DNA of 64,000 nt from Rhodothermales bacterium (GCA_951812345.1 OX638295.1:2753623-2817622), one strand, 5' to 3'. Positions 36,101 through 47,857 are shown, numbered from the stretch's first letter. Translations and numbers: made by a program. The notes: a model not told the origin generated them from the letters alone.

Positions 36101-39001
36101 GTGAGATACGGACTTAATCAGAGTATCCTTTGGCAAACCGTTGCCGCCCTGTTGTTTTTCCTGCCTCTGCCGGTGTGGGCGCAAGGTGCGCTTGAAGGAA
36201 CCGTGCGCGCCGCGGATACGGATGCAACACTGGCCGATGTTCAGGTGGTCCTGCCGGACATATACCTGGGCGACAGTACGGAGCCTGACGGGTTCTACCG
36301 GATTGAGCGCATCCCGGTCGGGTCGCATCTCGTTGAGGTGCGTCTCCTCGGGTATCGTACGGAATTCGCGGAAGTGCTCATCACGGACGGAGCTACGGTC
36401 CGGCTCGATATGCATCTGGTCGAGTCTGCCTTCCAGTTGGATGAAGTCGCCGTGGTCGGCAGCCGCACGCGCCAGCGTACCGTAACCGAGTCGATGGTTC
36501 CCATCGACATCATCGCCAGTGATGCGCTTCGGGCCCAGGGAGATGTCAATCCGGGTGACCAGCTCCGGACGATGGTCCCGTCATTCAATGTGAATCCGCA
36601 GGCTGTGGGCGATGCTGCGAGGATCGTACGTCCTGCCAGTCTGCGCGGTCTGGCCCCTGACCATACCCTGGTGCTGGTCAACGGCAAACGCCGCCACCGC
36701 GCGGCTATTATTACCTGGATAGGCAACGGCGTCGCCGACGGAGCGCAGGGCCCCGATATTTCGTCGATTCCCGCCATCGCCTTGCAGCAGGTCGAAGTGC
36801 TGCGCGACGGTGCGTCGGCCCAATACGGCTCCGATGCGATCGCCGGGGTAATGAACTTTGCGCTCAGGGAAGATCGTTCCGGGGGCAGCGTCGAAGTACA
36901 TGCTGGCGGGTACGGAGAAGGCGACGGCGAAACCTGGATGATTTCGGGTCATACCGGCTTGCCGCTGGGAGAAACCGGGTTTCTGAATTTCAGTGCCGAA
37001 TACGGCAACACAAGGCCCACCAGCCGGAGCGTGCAACGCGACGATGCTGCCCTGCTTGTCGCTTCAGGCAACACACATATAAAAAATCCGGCCCAGATAT
37101 CGGGACGCCCCCGCGTAGAAGACGATGTGAAATTATGGAGCCATTTCGGCTACCCTGTTCACCGCAGCGCCATGCTCTACGGGCACGCCAATTATGCCGC
37201 CAAGTCGGTAACCGGCGGATTTTTCTTTCGCAATCCGCACACCCGCGCCGGAGTTTTCAAGGGGTACGCCCTTCATCCGGTCTCTCGCCTCAATGTATAC
37301 AACGCCGACGGCGGGCTTACGAACTTTCCCGATCCCGACGATCCCGGGCAACGTGACGCCATCGTCTACGATGCAAACGGCGAGGTCGCAAGTCTCCCGG
37401 GACAGCGGGGCATTCCCTCGCTCCTTGTAGGCGACGGGGTTTGGGCGGAAACCGGCGTGGTCGGCGCCGGCGGCTGCCCCACGATTCCGATCATAGCCAA
37501 CGTACCTGACGCGGCTGCCCTTGAAGCAGTCGAGAACGACCCGGACTGTTTCACGCTCTACAGTCGGTTCCCCGGCGGATTCACGCCTCAATTCGGCGGC
37601 GATCTTGTGGACGGGTCGGTAGTGGCCGGTGTACGCGGATATACCGACAGCGGGTTTACCTGGGATTTGAGCGGATCGTACGGCATGAACACCGTGGATT
37701 TTTTCATCCGCAACACGGTCAATGCTTCGCTTGGCGCTGCAACGCCTACCGAGTTCGATCCGGGTCTGTACAGCCAGCGGGATATCAATCTGAATCTTGA
37801 TCTGACCTGGCCTGTCAACGATAGGGGGCATCTCGCCGGGGGCGCCGAATGGCGTGACGAGCGGTTCGAGATCGGCCTTGGGCAAGTGGAGTCGTACCGG
37901 ATTGGTCCGTACGCCGGCCAGGGATTCAGCGCCGCTTCCAACGGGTTTCCGGGCTTTGGGGACATTGCTTCGGGTGCATGGAATCGAAGCAACGTGGCGG
38001 TTTACGGCGATGCCGGGATAGAAGGGAGCGAAGGCAGACCATGGGGTCTCGACGGGGTCGTCCGGTTCGAAAACTTTTCTGATTTCGGCAGCACACTGAA
38101 CGGGAAGGTGAGCGGTCGGTACGAACTGGCGCATCCTTTTGCGCTGCGCGCCGGCTTCAGCACGGGTTTTCGCGCCCCCACCCCGGGTCAGCAGAATGCG
38201 TTCAATGTGACCACCCAGCTTGATCAGGTTCTGAAGAAGTTGGTTAATAATGGTACGATTCCTTCCACCTCGCAGGTTGCTGCGTTGCGAGGCGGTCAGC
38301 CGCTCGATCCCGAAACGTCCATGAACTACACGGCCGGTCTGGTGCTGGATGGGACGGTCTTCAATCTGACCGCCGATTATTATCGTATCGATGTATCGGA
38401 CCGGATTGCGCTGACCCAGGTGTTTGCACTGGCTCCGGAGGAGGTGGATGCTCTTGTCGCCGAGGGGATCACCAGCGCGGGCAACCTGGCGAATTTCCGC
38501 TTTTTCACCAACGATTTCTCTACCCGTACGCAGGGTGTGGATATTGTCGCCACGTATGTCCCTATGGCCCTGCGCGGACAGGCGACGTTCAGTTTCGTTT
38601 TCAACCGCACGATCACCAGCGTGGTCTCGTGGAATGCCGACGTGCTCGACGATACGCGCATTCGGCAACTGGAGCAGGGATTACCCCGGACGCGATGGAA
38701 CGTCTCGGGAAGGTACATTCCGGGACGTTTGCAGTTGCTGGGCCGGTTGAGCTATTACGGCGGATGGTTCGATTCCCGGGATGACCGGTATTATGACGGG
38801 GACGCCCTGATCGATATAGAAGCTGCTTACGATTTTGGCGAAGTGCTCACCCTGACGCTCGGTGCCCGGAACGCCTTCAACCATTATCCGGAAAGAAACC
38901 CTGCTGCTGCGGCCGTCGCAGGAAATCTCTACAGCCTGGCAACGCCTTTCAGTTACAACGGAGGCTACTACTACCTTCGTCTTGCGTACCGGTGGGGATA
39001 A
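36101..39001 (+). CDS. TonB-dependent receptor with carboxypeptidase-regulatory-like domain (paralogue 1)
   Basis: Outer-membrane receptor of about 966 residues. The frame is open from 35993, but a GTG at 36101 gives a good signal peptide (a short N-region, then ILWQTVAALLFFLPLPVWAQ). A CarboxypepD_reg-like domain (about 32-110), plug (VVGSRTRQRTV...DGASAQYGSDAIAGVMNF) and beta-barrel follow. It is a clear paralogue of the next gene; both share the plug segments SLRGLAPDHTLVLVNGKRRH and LRDG-A-AQYGSDAI. No SusD-like gene accompanies either. A repeat end of the GGATACTCTGAT family (36109-36128) lies inside the signal-peptide coding region, so translation may begin upstream or within repeat DNA. 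The ligand is unknown. Confidence 0.88.
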   Translation: MRYGLNQSILWQTVAALLFFLPLPVWAQGALEGTVRAADTDATLADVQVVLPDIYLGDSTEPDGFYRIERIPVGSHLVEVRLLGYRTEFAEVLITDGATVRLDMHLVESAFQLDEVAVVGSRTRQRTVTESMVPIDIIASDALRAQGDVNPGDQLRTMVPSFNVNPQAVGDAARIVRPASLRGLAPDHTLVLVNGKRRHRAAIITWIGNGVADGAQGPDISSIPAIALQQVEVLRDGASAQYGSDAIAGVMNFALREDRSGGSVEVHAGGYGEGDGETWMISGHTGLPLGETGFLNFSAEYGNTRPTSRSVQRDDAALLVASGNTHIKNPAQISGRPRVEDDVKLWSHFGYPVHRSAMLYGHANYAAKSVTGGFFFRNPHTRAGVFKGYALHPVSRLNVYNADGGLTNFPDPDDPGQRDAIVYDANGEVASLPGQRGIPSLLVGDGVWAETGVVGAGGCPTIPIIANVPDAAALEAVENDPDCFTLYSRFPGGFTPQFGGDLVDGSVVAGVRGYTDSGFTWDLSGSYGMNTVDFFIRNTVNASLGAATPTEFDPGLYSQRDINLNLDLTWPVNDRGHLAGGAEWRDERFEIGLGQVESYRIGPYAGQGFSAASNGFPGFGDIASGAWNRSNVAVYGDAGIEGSEGRPWGLDGVVRFENFSDFGSTLNGKVSGRYELAHPFALRAGFSTGFRAPTPGQQNAFNVTTQLDQVLKKLVNNGTIPSTSQVAALRGGQPLDPETSMNYTAGLVLDGTVFNLTADYYRIDVSDRIALTQVFALAPEEVDALVAEGITSAGNLANFRFFTNDFSTRTQGVDIVATYVPMALRGQATFSFVFNRTITSVVSWNADVLDDTRIRQLEQGLPRTRWNVSGRYIPGRLQLLGRLSYYGGWFDSRDDRYYDGDALIDIEAAYDFGEVLTLTLGARNAFNHYPERNPAAAAVAGNLYSLATPFSYNGGYYYLRLAYRWG
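36109..36128 (+). repeat. Repeat end inside the receptor signal-peptide coding region
   Basis: CGGACTTAATCAGAGTATCC is identical, apart from the last two bases, to the right end of the element at 52812-52874. It lies 8 bp after the GTG I take as start of the receptor gene and encodes about seven residues of its signal-peptide N-region. Confidence 0.8.
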
Positions 39002-39160
39002 CTTCGGAAAATCTTCCCTTGATAGAGTGCACAATGGGTAATACATTGTACAAATTGTTGACTTTAAGTTTAGTGAGGAGTCATTCCTTTACGGAGGATG
39101 CCAAGGTTACAATGTGCAAGGCGGCGCAAATGAGCTAAGCAGGCAGGACATTCCTTAAAC

Positions 39161-39177
39161 CCGAAACCTCGTTTCGG
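39161..39177 (+). promoter_or_regulatory. Hairpin in the leader of TonB receptor paralogue 2
   Basis: CCGAAAC-CTC-GTTTCGG, a perfect 7-bp stem with a 3-nt loop, lies 35 bp before the receptor start codon within a 210-bp leader (39002-39211). A possible -35-like TTGACT occurs near 39057. The function is unknown; a role in transcript stability or receptor regulation is a guess. Confidence 0.35.
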
Positions 39178-39211
39178 AAGGATCCCCCTTAATTAAATTC
39201 CTCGCGTTCCC

Positions 39212-42100
39212 ATGAAAAACCGAATACTACTCGCATTTGCATCCTTGGCGCTTCTGGCGCTTGCCCCCATGTCAGTTTTGGCGCAGGGGTCGCTTGAAGG
39301 GACCGTAAGCGATGAGAACGGAATGCCGTTGCCCGATGTGCAGGTGGCCATTTCGGCATTGAGCATTGGCGATCTTACCGACGCCGATGGTAACTATGTG
39401 ATCGAACAGGTACCTGCAGGAACCCATATGGTGGATTTTCGCCTTATCGGATATGAGCCGGTGTCCATGCAAGCCACCGTGATGGACGGAGAAACGGCCC
39501 GGCTTGATGCAACCATGAACGAAGCTGTGATTCTCCTCGAGGCAGTGGCTGTGGTCGGTAGTCGTGCGCAACCTCGTACGGTGACCGAATCGATGGTGCC
39601 CATTGACATCATTCGCAGCAGCGATATCACCGATCAGGGAGATACGGATTTCGCCAATCTGCTTCGCAACGTAGTGCCGTCGTTCAACGTCAACATTCAG
39701 CCCATCAGCGACGCGGCGACGTTTGCCCGCCCGGCGAACCTGCGCGGGCTCGCTCCTGATCATACCCTGGTCCTGATCAACGGCAAGCGCCGCCACCGCA
39801 CCGCAGTTATCACCTGGTACGGCAACGGCCTCGCCGACGGCTCCCAGGGCCCGGACATCGCGCTCATTCCCGGGCTGGCCCTGGAACAGGCCGAGGTGCT
39901 GCGTGACGGTGCGGCCGCTCAGTACGGTTCGGACGCCATTGCAGGGGTGATGAATTTTGTGCTCAAGGATGATCGGTCCGGCGGTTCCATCGAGGTCAAG
40001 ACGGGCGGAAACCTTATGGGCGATACGAGCAACCGGGTCGACCGCGGGATACTGCCGGGAGACGGAGACATGTACACCATATCGGCCAACGTCGGGCTTC
40101 CGCTTGGCGAGGAGGGGTTTGTCAACCTGACCGGCGAGTTCGGCAATGCCCTTCCAACCGATCGCAGTGTCCAGCGCGATGACGCGCGTGCGCTCATCGC
40201 GTCTGGCAATACCGCTGTGCGCGAACCCGCGCAGATCTGGGGGGCGCCCGAAGTGTCCAACGAGATCAAGTTGTGGGTTAACGCGGGGCACCCTGTCAAC
40301 GACCAGTTGGAGGCCTACGGCCACGGGAACTACGTGAGCAAACAGGTCGAAGGCGGGTTCTATTACCGTAATCCGAACACCCGCAGCGGCGTGTACGGGA
40401 CCACGAACGCCGACGAGGAAGACATCCTCCTGGTCGGCGACTTGCTGGACGCGGCCGACGGCGTGCTTGACGGATCCGCCGGCTGCCCCGAAGTCCGAGT
40501 CGAAAACGGCGTCGTGGCGGATCAGGCGGCCTGGAACGAGGTGCTCAACAACCCCAACTGCTTCACCTTCCAGAAGATACTGCCGGGGGGCTTCACCCCG
40601 CAGTTCGGGGCCAACGTGCTCGACGCCTCCGCCGTGGCGGGTCTCCGGGGAACCCGGGGCCAATTGGGCTGGGACGCCAGCGCAAGCTGGGGCAAGTCCA
40701 ACATGGATTTCTACATGTACAATACGGTCAATGCTTCGTTGGGGCCCAATCAGCCCTGCAGCAACGAGGGTGCTTCTCCGCACGTTCCCGACCAGCAGTG
40801 TACGCCGTACTTCAACCCCGGGATATACGACCAGCAGGAAATAAACTTTAACCTGGACCTCTCCTACCCCCTGAGCGATCGGCTCAATCTTGCGGGTGGC
40901 GGCGAGTGGCGTCAGGAGCGCTTCGAGATCATTCAGGGCGATGAGGCGTCCTGGACCGAGGGATTGCTCGCAAACCAGGGTTTCACGCCCGGATCGAACG
41001 GTTTCACGGGGTTCGGCCCGCTTACGGTCGGTAACTGGAATCGTAGCAATTTCGCCGGCTACGGCGATCTCGAATACCGGGATCTGGAGCTTAACCGGAA
41101 CCTCAGCGTTGCGGGACGCATCGAGAATTTTTCGGATTTCGGCACGACGGTCAACGGGAAAGTCGCGGGGCGTATAGGGTTCACTGAGGCGTTCGCTATG
41201 CGCGCCAGTTTAAGCACGGGATTCCGCGCGCCTACGCCGGGGCAGCAGAACGCGTTCAACATCTCGACGATCTACGATCCCGAGATCATGGACCTTACCA
41301 ACAACGGGACGATTCCCTCGACCTCGCTGTTGGCCCGGCAGTATGGCGGCGAACCGCTGGGGCCCGAAAAGTCAGTAAACAGGGCGCTGGGCGTGGTATT
41401 CGAACAAGGCCCCTTTATTCTCTCGGCGGACTTCTTCCAGATCAACATGTCGGATCGTTTTACGACGAGCCAAAACTTCGCTCTCAGTACGGCCGATGTG
41501 CAGCGTCTGTTGGAAGAGGGCATCATCCGTCCCGGCGGCGTTCTCAAGAGGTTCCGCTTCTTCATCAACGACTTCGCCACGCGCACGCGCGGCCTCGACG
41601 TCGTGGGTTCCTACCGGATGGACGCCCAGGGAGGGGCCACCACAACGTTTAGCGCCGCCTGGAACTGGACTTCCACCGAGGTAACCGATTTCGATTCCAG
41701 CACCCTGAGCGATAACCGGATCCGGATTCTGCAGGAAGGGCTTCCCAACATACGTGGGAATGTGACGGTGAATCACGCTTTCGCGAACGAGAAAACGAGC
41801 GTTCTGGTGCGCGCCAGTTACTGGGGCGGCTACTACGACGGCGAGCAGCCCTACTACTCGTCCGATCCAGGCGAGACGATCGACTATCCGGCTCGTACGC
41901 TTTTCGATGTCGAAGCCACCCATTCCTTCACGGACTACCTGGCGTTTACGCTCGGGGCCCAGAACGTGCTGAATACCTTCCCGGAGGAGTATCCCGGCGC
42001 GGCAGCCGGCGTGGGCAATACCTACGGCCAGTTCACTCCGTTCGGCTTCAACGGGGCCTTCTACTACGCTCGCGTCCGGTACAACTTCGATTGGGAGTAA
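39212..42100 (+). CDS. TonB-dependent receptor with carboxypeptidase-regulatory-like domain (paralogue 2)
   Basis: A 962-residue outer-membrane receptor, paralogous to the gene just upstream. The signal peptide (MKNRILLAFASLALLALAPM, cleaved near VLAQ) is followed by a CarboxypepD_reg-like domain (SLEGTVSDENGMPLPDVQVA), plug domain and barrel. The two share long stretches, including NLRGLAPDHTLVLINGKRRH and TGFRAPTPGQQNAFN. Divergent barrel regions suggest related but different ligands. It begins 210 bp after paralogue 1 and so may have its own promoter. A strong intrinsic terminator lies 26 bp downstream. Confidence 0.93.
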   Translation: MKNRILLAFASLALLALAPMSVLAQGSLEGTVSDENGMPLPDVQVAISALSIGDLTDADGNYVIEQVPAGTHMVDFRLIGYEPVSMQATVMDGETARLDATMNEAVILLEAVAVVGSRAQPRTVTESMVPIDIIRSSDITDQGDTDFANLLRNVVPSFNVNIQPISDAATFARPANLRGLAPDHTLVLINGKRRHRTAVITWYGNGLADGSQGPDIALIPGLALEQAEVLRDGAAAQYGSDAIAGVMNFVLKDDRSGGSIEVKTGGNLMGDTSNRVDRGILPGDGDMYTISANVGLPLGEEGFVNLTGEFGNALPTDRSVQRDDARALIASGNTAVREPAQIWGAPEVSNEIKLWVNAGHPVNDQLEAYGHGNYVSKQVEGGFYYRNPNTRSGVYGTTNADEEDILLVGDLLDAADGVLDGSAGCPEVRVENGVVADQAAWNEVLNNPNCFTFQKILPGGFTPQFGANVLDASAVAGLRGTRGQLGWDASASWGKSNMDFYMYNTVNASLGPNQPCSNEGASPHVPDQQCTPYFNPGIYDQQEINFNLDLSYPLSDRLNLAGGGEWRQERFEIIQGDEASWTEGLLANQGFTPGSNGFTGFGPLTVGNWNRSNFAGYGDLEYRDLELNRNLSVAGRIENFSDFGTTVNGKVAGRIGFTEAFAMRASLSTGFRAPTPGQQNAFNISTIYDPEIMDLTNNGTIPSTSLLARQYGGEPLGPEKSVNRALGVVFEQGPFILSADFFQINMSDRFTTSQNFALSTADVQRLLEEGIIRPGGVLKRFRFFINDFATRTRGLDVVGSYRMDAQGGATTTFSAAWNWTSTEVTDFDSSTLSDNRIRILQEGLPNIRGNVTVNHAFANEKTSVLVRASYWGGYYDGEQPYYSSDPGETIDYPARTLFDVEATHSFTDYLAFTLGAQNVLNTFPEEYPGAAAGVGNTYGQFTPFGFNGAFYYARVRYNFDWE

Positions 42101-42126
42101 GCAACGGTGAAGTGTATCTCATCACG

Positions 42127-42158
42127 AAAAGGAGAGGGGTTTTACTCCTCTCCTTTTT
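42127..42158 (+). terminator. Intrinsic terminator after the TonB receptor pair
   Basis: An 11-bp perfect stem, AAAAGGAGAGG / CCTCTCCTTTT, with a 9-nt loop and a T-run. It is the clearest Rho-independent terminator in the window. It also isolates atpD from the receptor operon. Confidence 0.9.
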
Positions 42159-42288
42159 GTGTTTTTTGCCTGTTCGGCGGGGTGCCCTCCGTGCTGTGCA
42201 CAGGTTCCGGCGCTGCTACACTCTTTCCTGTTCGGTTTCGCATATTCTTTGCGATCTATAATCCCGGCAAGGAGTAAAATGTGTTTAG

Positions 42289-43815
<1,527 letters not shown>

Positions 43816-43875
43816 GCATGGACGCGTGTCTCCAAACAACCGGGTTTTTCGGCGCTTCGTACAAGGTCCGGTCGC

Positions 43876-43917
43876 ATAAGCCTGGTTGTATAAGTCTGAC
43901 TGTATAGGTCTGATTGT
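43876..43917. repeat. 14-bp tandem repeat between atpD and atpC
   Basis: Three adjacent 14-bp units: ATAAGCCTGGTTGT, ATAAGTCTGACTGT and ATAGGTCTGATTGT. They precede the atpC start by 16 bp. Such spacing places the array in the atpC leader, where it may affect translation or carry a processing site. Confidence 0.75.
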
Positions 43918-43933
43918 ATAATGCCCAACCCCT

Positions 43934-44359
43934 ATGGCCCATCTTCAGGTTGAAATCGTTGCTCCGGACCGACGCGTCTTTCAGGGAGAGGCGCGGGGGG
44001 TCCAGGCCCCTGGCCGGTTTGGTTCGTTCGAAGTGCTCTTAAATCATGCCCCCATGATCGCCGCGTTCGATATTGGCGCCATACGTGTTACGGCTTCCGA
44101 CGGAGAGCAGGTCTTTTTTGCTTCGAGCGGGGGCTTTCTCGAGTTGATCGACAACCGGGTTACTGTACTTGCGGACACGGCCGAGCCAGTTTCCGAAATA
44201 GATACGCAGCGGGCAAAAGCGGCCGAAAAACGGGCGTTGCGCCGGTTGCAATCGACTGGTGAAGATATTGACCGGCTTCGCGCCGGGCGAGCCCTCGATC
44301 GGGCCCGCAACCGGTTGCGCATGGCGATGGGGCGCATTGGCAGAGCGACTTCGGGATGA
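43934..44359 (+). CDS. atpC: F-type ATP synthase epsilon subunit
   Basis: Rotor subunit of F1, linking the gamma stalk and regulating ATPase activity. The 141-residue protein has the N-terminal beta-sandwich (MAHLQVEIVAPDRRVFQGEA, then LLNHAPMIAAF) and a helical C-terminal hairpin (RAKAAEKRALRRL, then DRARNRLRMAMGRIG). It follows atpD with 118 bp between them, which contain a tandem-repeat array. Together they form the atpDC pair; the next gene is unrelated. Confidence 0.93.
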   Translation: MAHLQVEIVAPDRRVFQGEARGVQAPGRFGSFEVLLNHAPMIAAFDIGAIRVTASDGEQVFFASSGGFLELIDNRVTVLADTAEPVSEIDTQRAKAAEKRALRRLQSTGEDIDRLRAGRALDRARNRLRMAMGRIGRATSG

Positions 44360-44362
44360 TCC

Positions 44363-45529
44363 ATGGCCACGCTGAACGACCTCCCGACACCCTGCCTGCT
44401 GGTTGAGCGGTCTCGCCTCGCGGCGAATCTTTCAGCGATGCGGGCTCGCGCCGACGCGCAGGGAGTTCGCTTGCGCCCTCACATCAAAACACACAAGTCC
44501 ACGGCGCTGGCCCGCATGCAACAGGAGGCCGGTGCGCGTGGCGTTACCGTGGCGACGGTAGGGGAAGCCGAGCACTTTGCGCGCGCCGGTTTCGACGATA
44601 TCCGCATCGCATATCCTGTGATCGGGCAAGACCGGCTGGAACGCGTAGCCGATCTGTGTGCCGATGCACGTCTTTCTTTCTGTGTCGATACCGTGCCCGG
44701 CGTTCGGGCCGCCTCTGATTTTTTTACGTCGCGCGGCGTTACCGCCGAGGTGCTGATCGAAGTAAATGTGGGTCAGAATCGCTGCGGCGTCGATCCGGAG
44801 GATGCACGTTCCGTGGCGTTTGCGCGCACGGTGGCAGAATCTCCCGGAATACGTCTTGCCGGTATCCTTACGCATGCCGGCCAAGTCTACAAGGGACCGC
44901 CGGAGGGTGTTTCGAAGGAAGAAGCTATACGAGCTGTTTCCCGGCACGAACGGGACGCCATGCTCCGGTTCGCCGGGCGGCTCAGGGAGGCAGGTCTGGC
45001 CGAACCGGGCGCCTTCGAAATCAGCATAGGCTCCACGCCCACGATGCACATGTTCGAGAACAGGGAGGAGGGAGACTTCCGTATTACCGAGATACGTCCC
45101 GGCAACTATGTCTTCCACGACGCCATGCAGGTGGCTCTGGGCGCAGTGGCGTTATCCGACTGTGCGCTCACCGTACTGACGACTGTGGTCAGTCGCCATC
45201 GCACGGCATCGGGGAGGGAGCGATTATTTGCCGACGCAGGTTCGAAAACCATCACCTCCGACCAGGGATCAGGCACGGACGGCTATGGGCAGTTGCTGTA
45301 CGACGGGCTTCGCATGGAGCGCTTGCCGCATGCCCGTATCGCCGCGCTTTCCGAAGAACATGCCTGGATCGATGTATCGGGCGGATCTACCCTCGAAGTG
45401 GGAGACCGTATCCGGCTCGTGCCGAATCATGCCTGCGTATGCATGCATTTGCACGAAACCGCGTGGATTATCGATGGCGAGGAAGTCATCGATTCCTTGC
45501 CCATCGATGCCCGCACTCGCGTACCGTAG
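44363..45529 (+). CDS. PLP-dependent D-threonine aldolase / D-serine dehydratase-like protein (fold III)
   Basis: An alanine-racemase-fold enzyme with PLP-binding K42 in RPHIKTHKS, and the C-terminal metal-ligand pair H356 and C358 in PNHACVCMH. This signature marks the DSD1/D-TA group, which use a divalent metal near the PLP to cleave D-threonine or dehydrate D-serine. It starts 3 bases after the atpC stop, so it may be cotranscribed. The 388-residue length is normal. Sequence alone does not decide between aldolase and dehydratase. Confidence 0.88.
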   Translation: MATLNDLPTPCLLVERSRLAANLSAMRARADAQGVRLRPHIKTHKSTALARMQQEAGARGVTVATVGEAEHFARAGFDDIRIAYPVIGQDRLERVADLCADARLSFCVDTVPGVRAASDFFTSRGVTAEVLIEVNVGQNRCGVDPEDARSVAFARTVAESPGIRLAGILTHAGQVYKGPPEGVSKEEAIRAVSRHERDAMLRFAGRLREAGLAEPGAFEISIGSTPTMHMFENREEGDFRITEIRPGNYVFHDAMQVALGAVALSDCALTVLTTVVSRHRTASGRERLFADAGSKTITSDQGSGTDGYGQLLYDGLRMERLPHARIAALSEEHAWIDVSGGSTLEVGDRIRLVPNHACVCMHLHETAWIIDGEEVIDSLPIDARTRVP

Positions 45530-45540
45530 CGTAGTGCTGA

Positions 45541-45570
45541 CCGGATCCCCCGTTGTTGCGAGAGATCCGG
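45541..45570. terminator. Hairpin between convergent genes
   Basis: CCGGATC ... GATCCGG with a 16-nt loop, between the plus-strand PLP enzyme and the minus-strand glnN. A short CCCTTT tract follows. It may serve as a weak bidirectional terminator. Confidence 0.4.
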
Positions 45571-45586
45571 CCCTTTACGTTGCTGA

Positions 45587-47764
45587 CTACCTGATGAACA
45601 GTATTTCCCGGTACGTCGGCACCGGCCACAGTTCGTTCGGGACGACCCGTTCGAGCTTGTCGCACGCGAGACGCACGGCACTCATCGCCGGAATGACCTG
45701 ATCGCGCATATGAACAGCGTGCTCATGGCCATCCTCGATACTGGTCATATTCGCAGCCTTCAACCGGTCGATGGCTTCGCGCAGTTCGTCGATGAGGGCG
45801 CCTGTCGCAGAGGCCGTGGACTGCATGCCTTCGGAAGGAGCGCCGATCTGGTTGGCTTGCGTAACGGTTGTCGTTAACTCTCCGAAGTACCTCGCCGCAG
45901 CGGGGAGCACCATCGTTTCGGCCATGGCCTGCGTGGTTTCCGCTTCGATATTGACCGTGATAATGTACTGCTCGAGCCACGTTTCGTACCGGCTCTCGAG
46001 TTCCTTCTTCGAAAGAACATTGGTCTTCTCGAAAAGCGATACGTTCTTCTCGTCGAGCATTTTTTCGAGTGCGTCGACTGTCGTACGCAGGTTCAGCAGG
46101 CCGCGTCGTTCGGCTTCGGCATGCCATTCTTCCGTGTAGTTGTCTCCCTCGAAAAGGATGGCCTTCGTTTCCTGCGAGGATTCCTGAAGCACCTTGGCGA
46201 TAGCTGCTTCGAAGGACATCCCGTCATCCATCTTGGCTTCCAGGCTCGTGGCCAGTTCGTCCAGCGAGTCCGCCATGGTTACGTTTAGCACCGTGTTCGA
46301 AAACGAGATCGTCTGGTTGGAGCCGACCGCACGGAACTCGAACTTGTTGCCCGTGAAAGCGAACGGGGACGTACGGTTACGGTCACCCGAGTGGCGCGGT
46401 AATTCCGGAAGGACCGGGCTGCCAAGGCCAAGGAAACCACCCTCTTTGTTCGATGTTGCCGAGCCGGCCGCGAGCTGGTTGAAGATGCCGTACAGCGCCT
46501 CGCCGAGGAAAACGCTCAAAATGGCCGGGGGCGCTTCGTTGGCGCCCAGCCGGTGGTCGTTTCCGGCCGTCGCCACGGCGATTCTCAACAGGTCCTGATG
46601 CTTGAATACCGCACGGATCACGGCGGCGCAGAAGAACAGGAACCGCAGGTTTTGGGAGGGATCGTCTCCCGGATCGAGCAGGTTTATGCCCGTATTCGTG
46701 GACAGCGACCAGTTATTGTGCTTGCCTGATCCGTTCAGTCCATCGAAGGGTTTCTCGTGCAGCAGACAGACGAGGCCGTACTTGCGGGCTATCTTCTGCA
46801 GCATGAGCATGATCAGGTGCTGGTGATCGGCGCCCAGGTTCGAGTTTTCGAAAATCGGGGCGATTTCATACTGCCCCGGCGCCACTTCGTTGTGGCGCGT
46901 TTTGACGGGCACTCCGAGGCGGTACAACTCCCGTTCCGTTTCGAGCATGCACGACAGAATACGGTCTTCGATCGTTCCGAAATAGTGATCGTCCAGCTCG
47001 TGTCCCTTCGGCGGTTTTGCGCCGATGAGTGTGCGTCCCGTGGTCACGAGGTCCAGCCGGCGATAATAATATTCCTCGTCGATCAGGAAGTATTCCTGCT
47101 CGGAACCGACGGTGGAGTACACTTTCTGTACGTCTTCCACGCCGAATAGCGCAAGGACGCGTCGGGCCGAGGCATCCAGTGCCTCTATGGAACGCAGCAG
47201 GGGGATCTTGTAGTCCAGCGCTTCACCGGTCCAGGAAGTGAATGCCGTGGGGATCGACAGATAGGCCCCGTTTTTGTTCTCGATGATGAATGCGGGCGAG
47301 GTGGGGTCCCATGCCGTATAGCCGCGAGCCTCGAAGGTGGCGCGCAAGCCGCCGCTCGGGAAACTCGATGCGTCCGGTTCACCCTGAATCAGGTTACTCC
47401 CGGAAAACTCTGCAATGGCGCCGCCGCCCTTGTTCGGGGTGATGAAACTGTCGTGCTTTTCGGCGGTCGACCCGGTCAAAGGCTGGAACCAGTGTGTAAA
47501 GTGCGTTCCACCCCGTTCCTTGGCCCATTCTTTCATGGCTGTCGCCACGGTGTCCGCAACAGTCGGATCGACCGGCTCATTGTTTTCGATGGTGGCGAGA
47601 AGCCGCTCGTAGATTTTCTTCGGAAGCCGGCTCTTCATGGTTTCCAGGCCGAATGTATTCTCCCCAAAGATGTTTTCGATGTCTATGGGAAGAATCGGCG
47701 CCTTGATGTCTGGCACGAATTTGGTTGCGGCCTTTACGTTATAATCGTCAATCAACTTGGACAT
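45587..47764 (-). CDS. glnN: Type III glutamine synthetase (GlnN)
   Basis: ATP-dependent ammonia assimilation. The 725-residue length identifies the type III class, about 250 residues longer than type I. The N-terminal half includes [16 protein letters not shown] and [18 protein letters not shown], and the catalytic half has [14 protein letters not shown] and [12 protein letters not shown]. GlnN occurs in Bacteroidota, cyanobacteria and a few others. The Lrp-family gene lies 93 bp upstream on the same strand and is the obvious candidate regulator. No type I glnA is in the window. Confidence 0.96.
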   Translation of the reverse strand: MSKLIDDYNVKAATKFVPDIKAPILPIDIENIFGENTFGLETMKSRLPKKIYERLLATIENNEPVDPTVADTVATAMKEWAKERGGTHFTHWFQPLTGSTAEKHDSFITPNKGGGAIAEFSGSNLIQGEPDASSFPSGGLRATFEARGYTAWDPTSPAFIIENKNGAYLSIPTAFTSWTGEALDYKIPLLRSIEALDASARRVLALFGVEDVQKVYSTVGSEQEYFLIDEEYYYRRLDLVTTGRTLIGAKPPKGHELDDHYFGTIEDRILSCMLETERELYRLGVPVKTRHNEVAPGQYEIAPIFENSNLGADHQHLIMLMLQKIARKYGLVCLLHEKPFDGLNGSGKHNNWSLSTNTGINLLDPGDDPSQNLRFLFFCAAVIRAVFKHQDLLRIAVATAGNDHRLGANEAPPAILSVFLGEALYGIFNQLAAGSATSNKEGGFLGLGSPVLPELPRHSGDRNRTSPFAFTGNKFEFRAVGSNQTISFSNTVLNVTMADSLDELATSLEAKMDDGMSFEAAIAKVLQESSQETKAILFEGDNYTEEWHAEAERRGLLNLRTTVDALEKMLDEKNVSLFEKTNVLSKKELESRYETWLEQYIITVNIEAETTQAMAETMVLPAAARYFGELTTTVTQANQIGAPSEGMQSTASATGALIDELREAIDRLKAANMTSIEDGHEHAVHMRDQVIPAMSAVRLACDKLERVVPNELWPVPTYREILFIR

Positions 47765-47857
47765 GGCGTACAGCGTTTAGTGGTGGTACAAGGATGGCGT
47801 CAGCGGGTCATCGGGCGTCTGCAGCACGTCGACTGCGTGTGCGCGGTACAAATGGAC

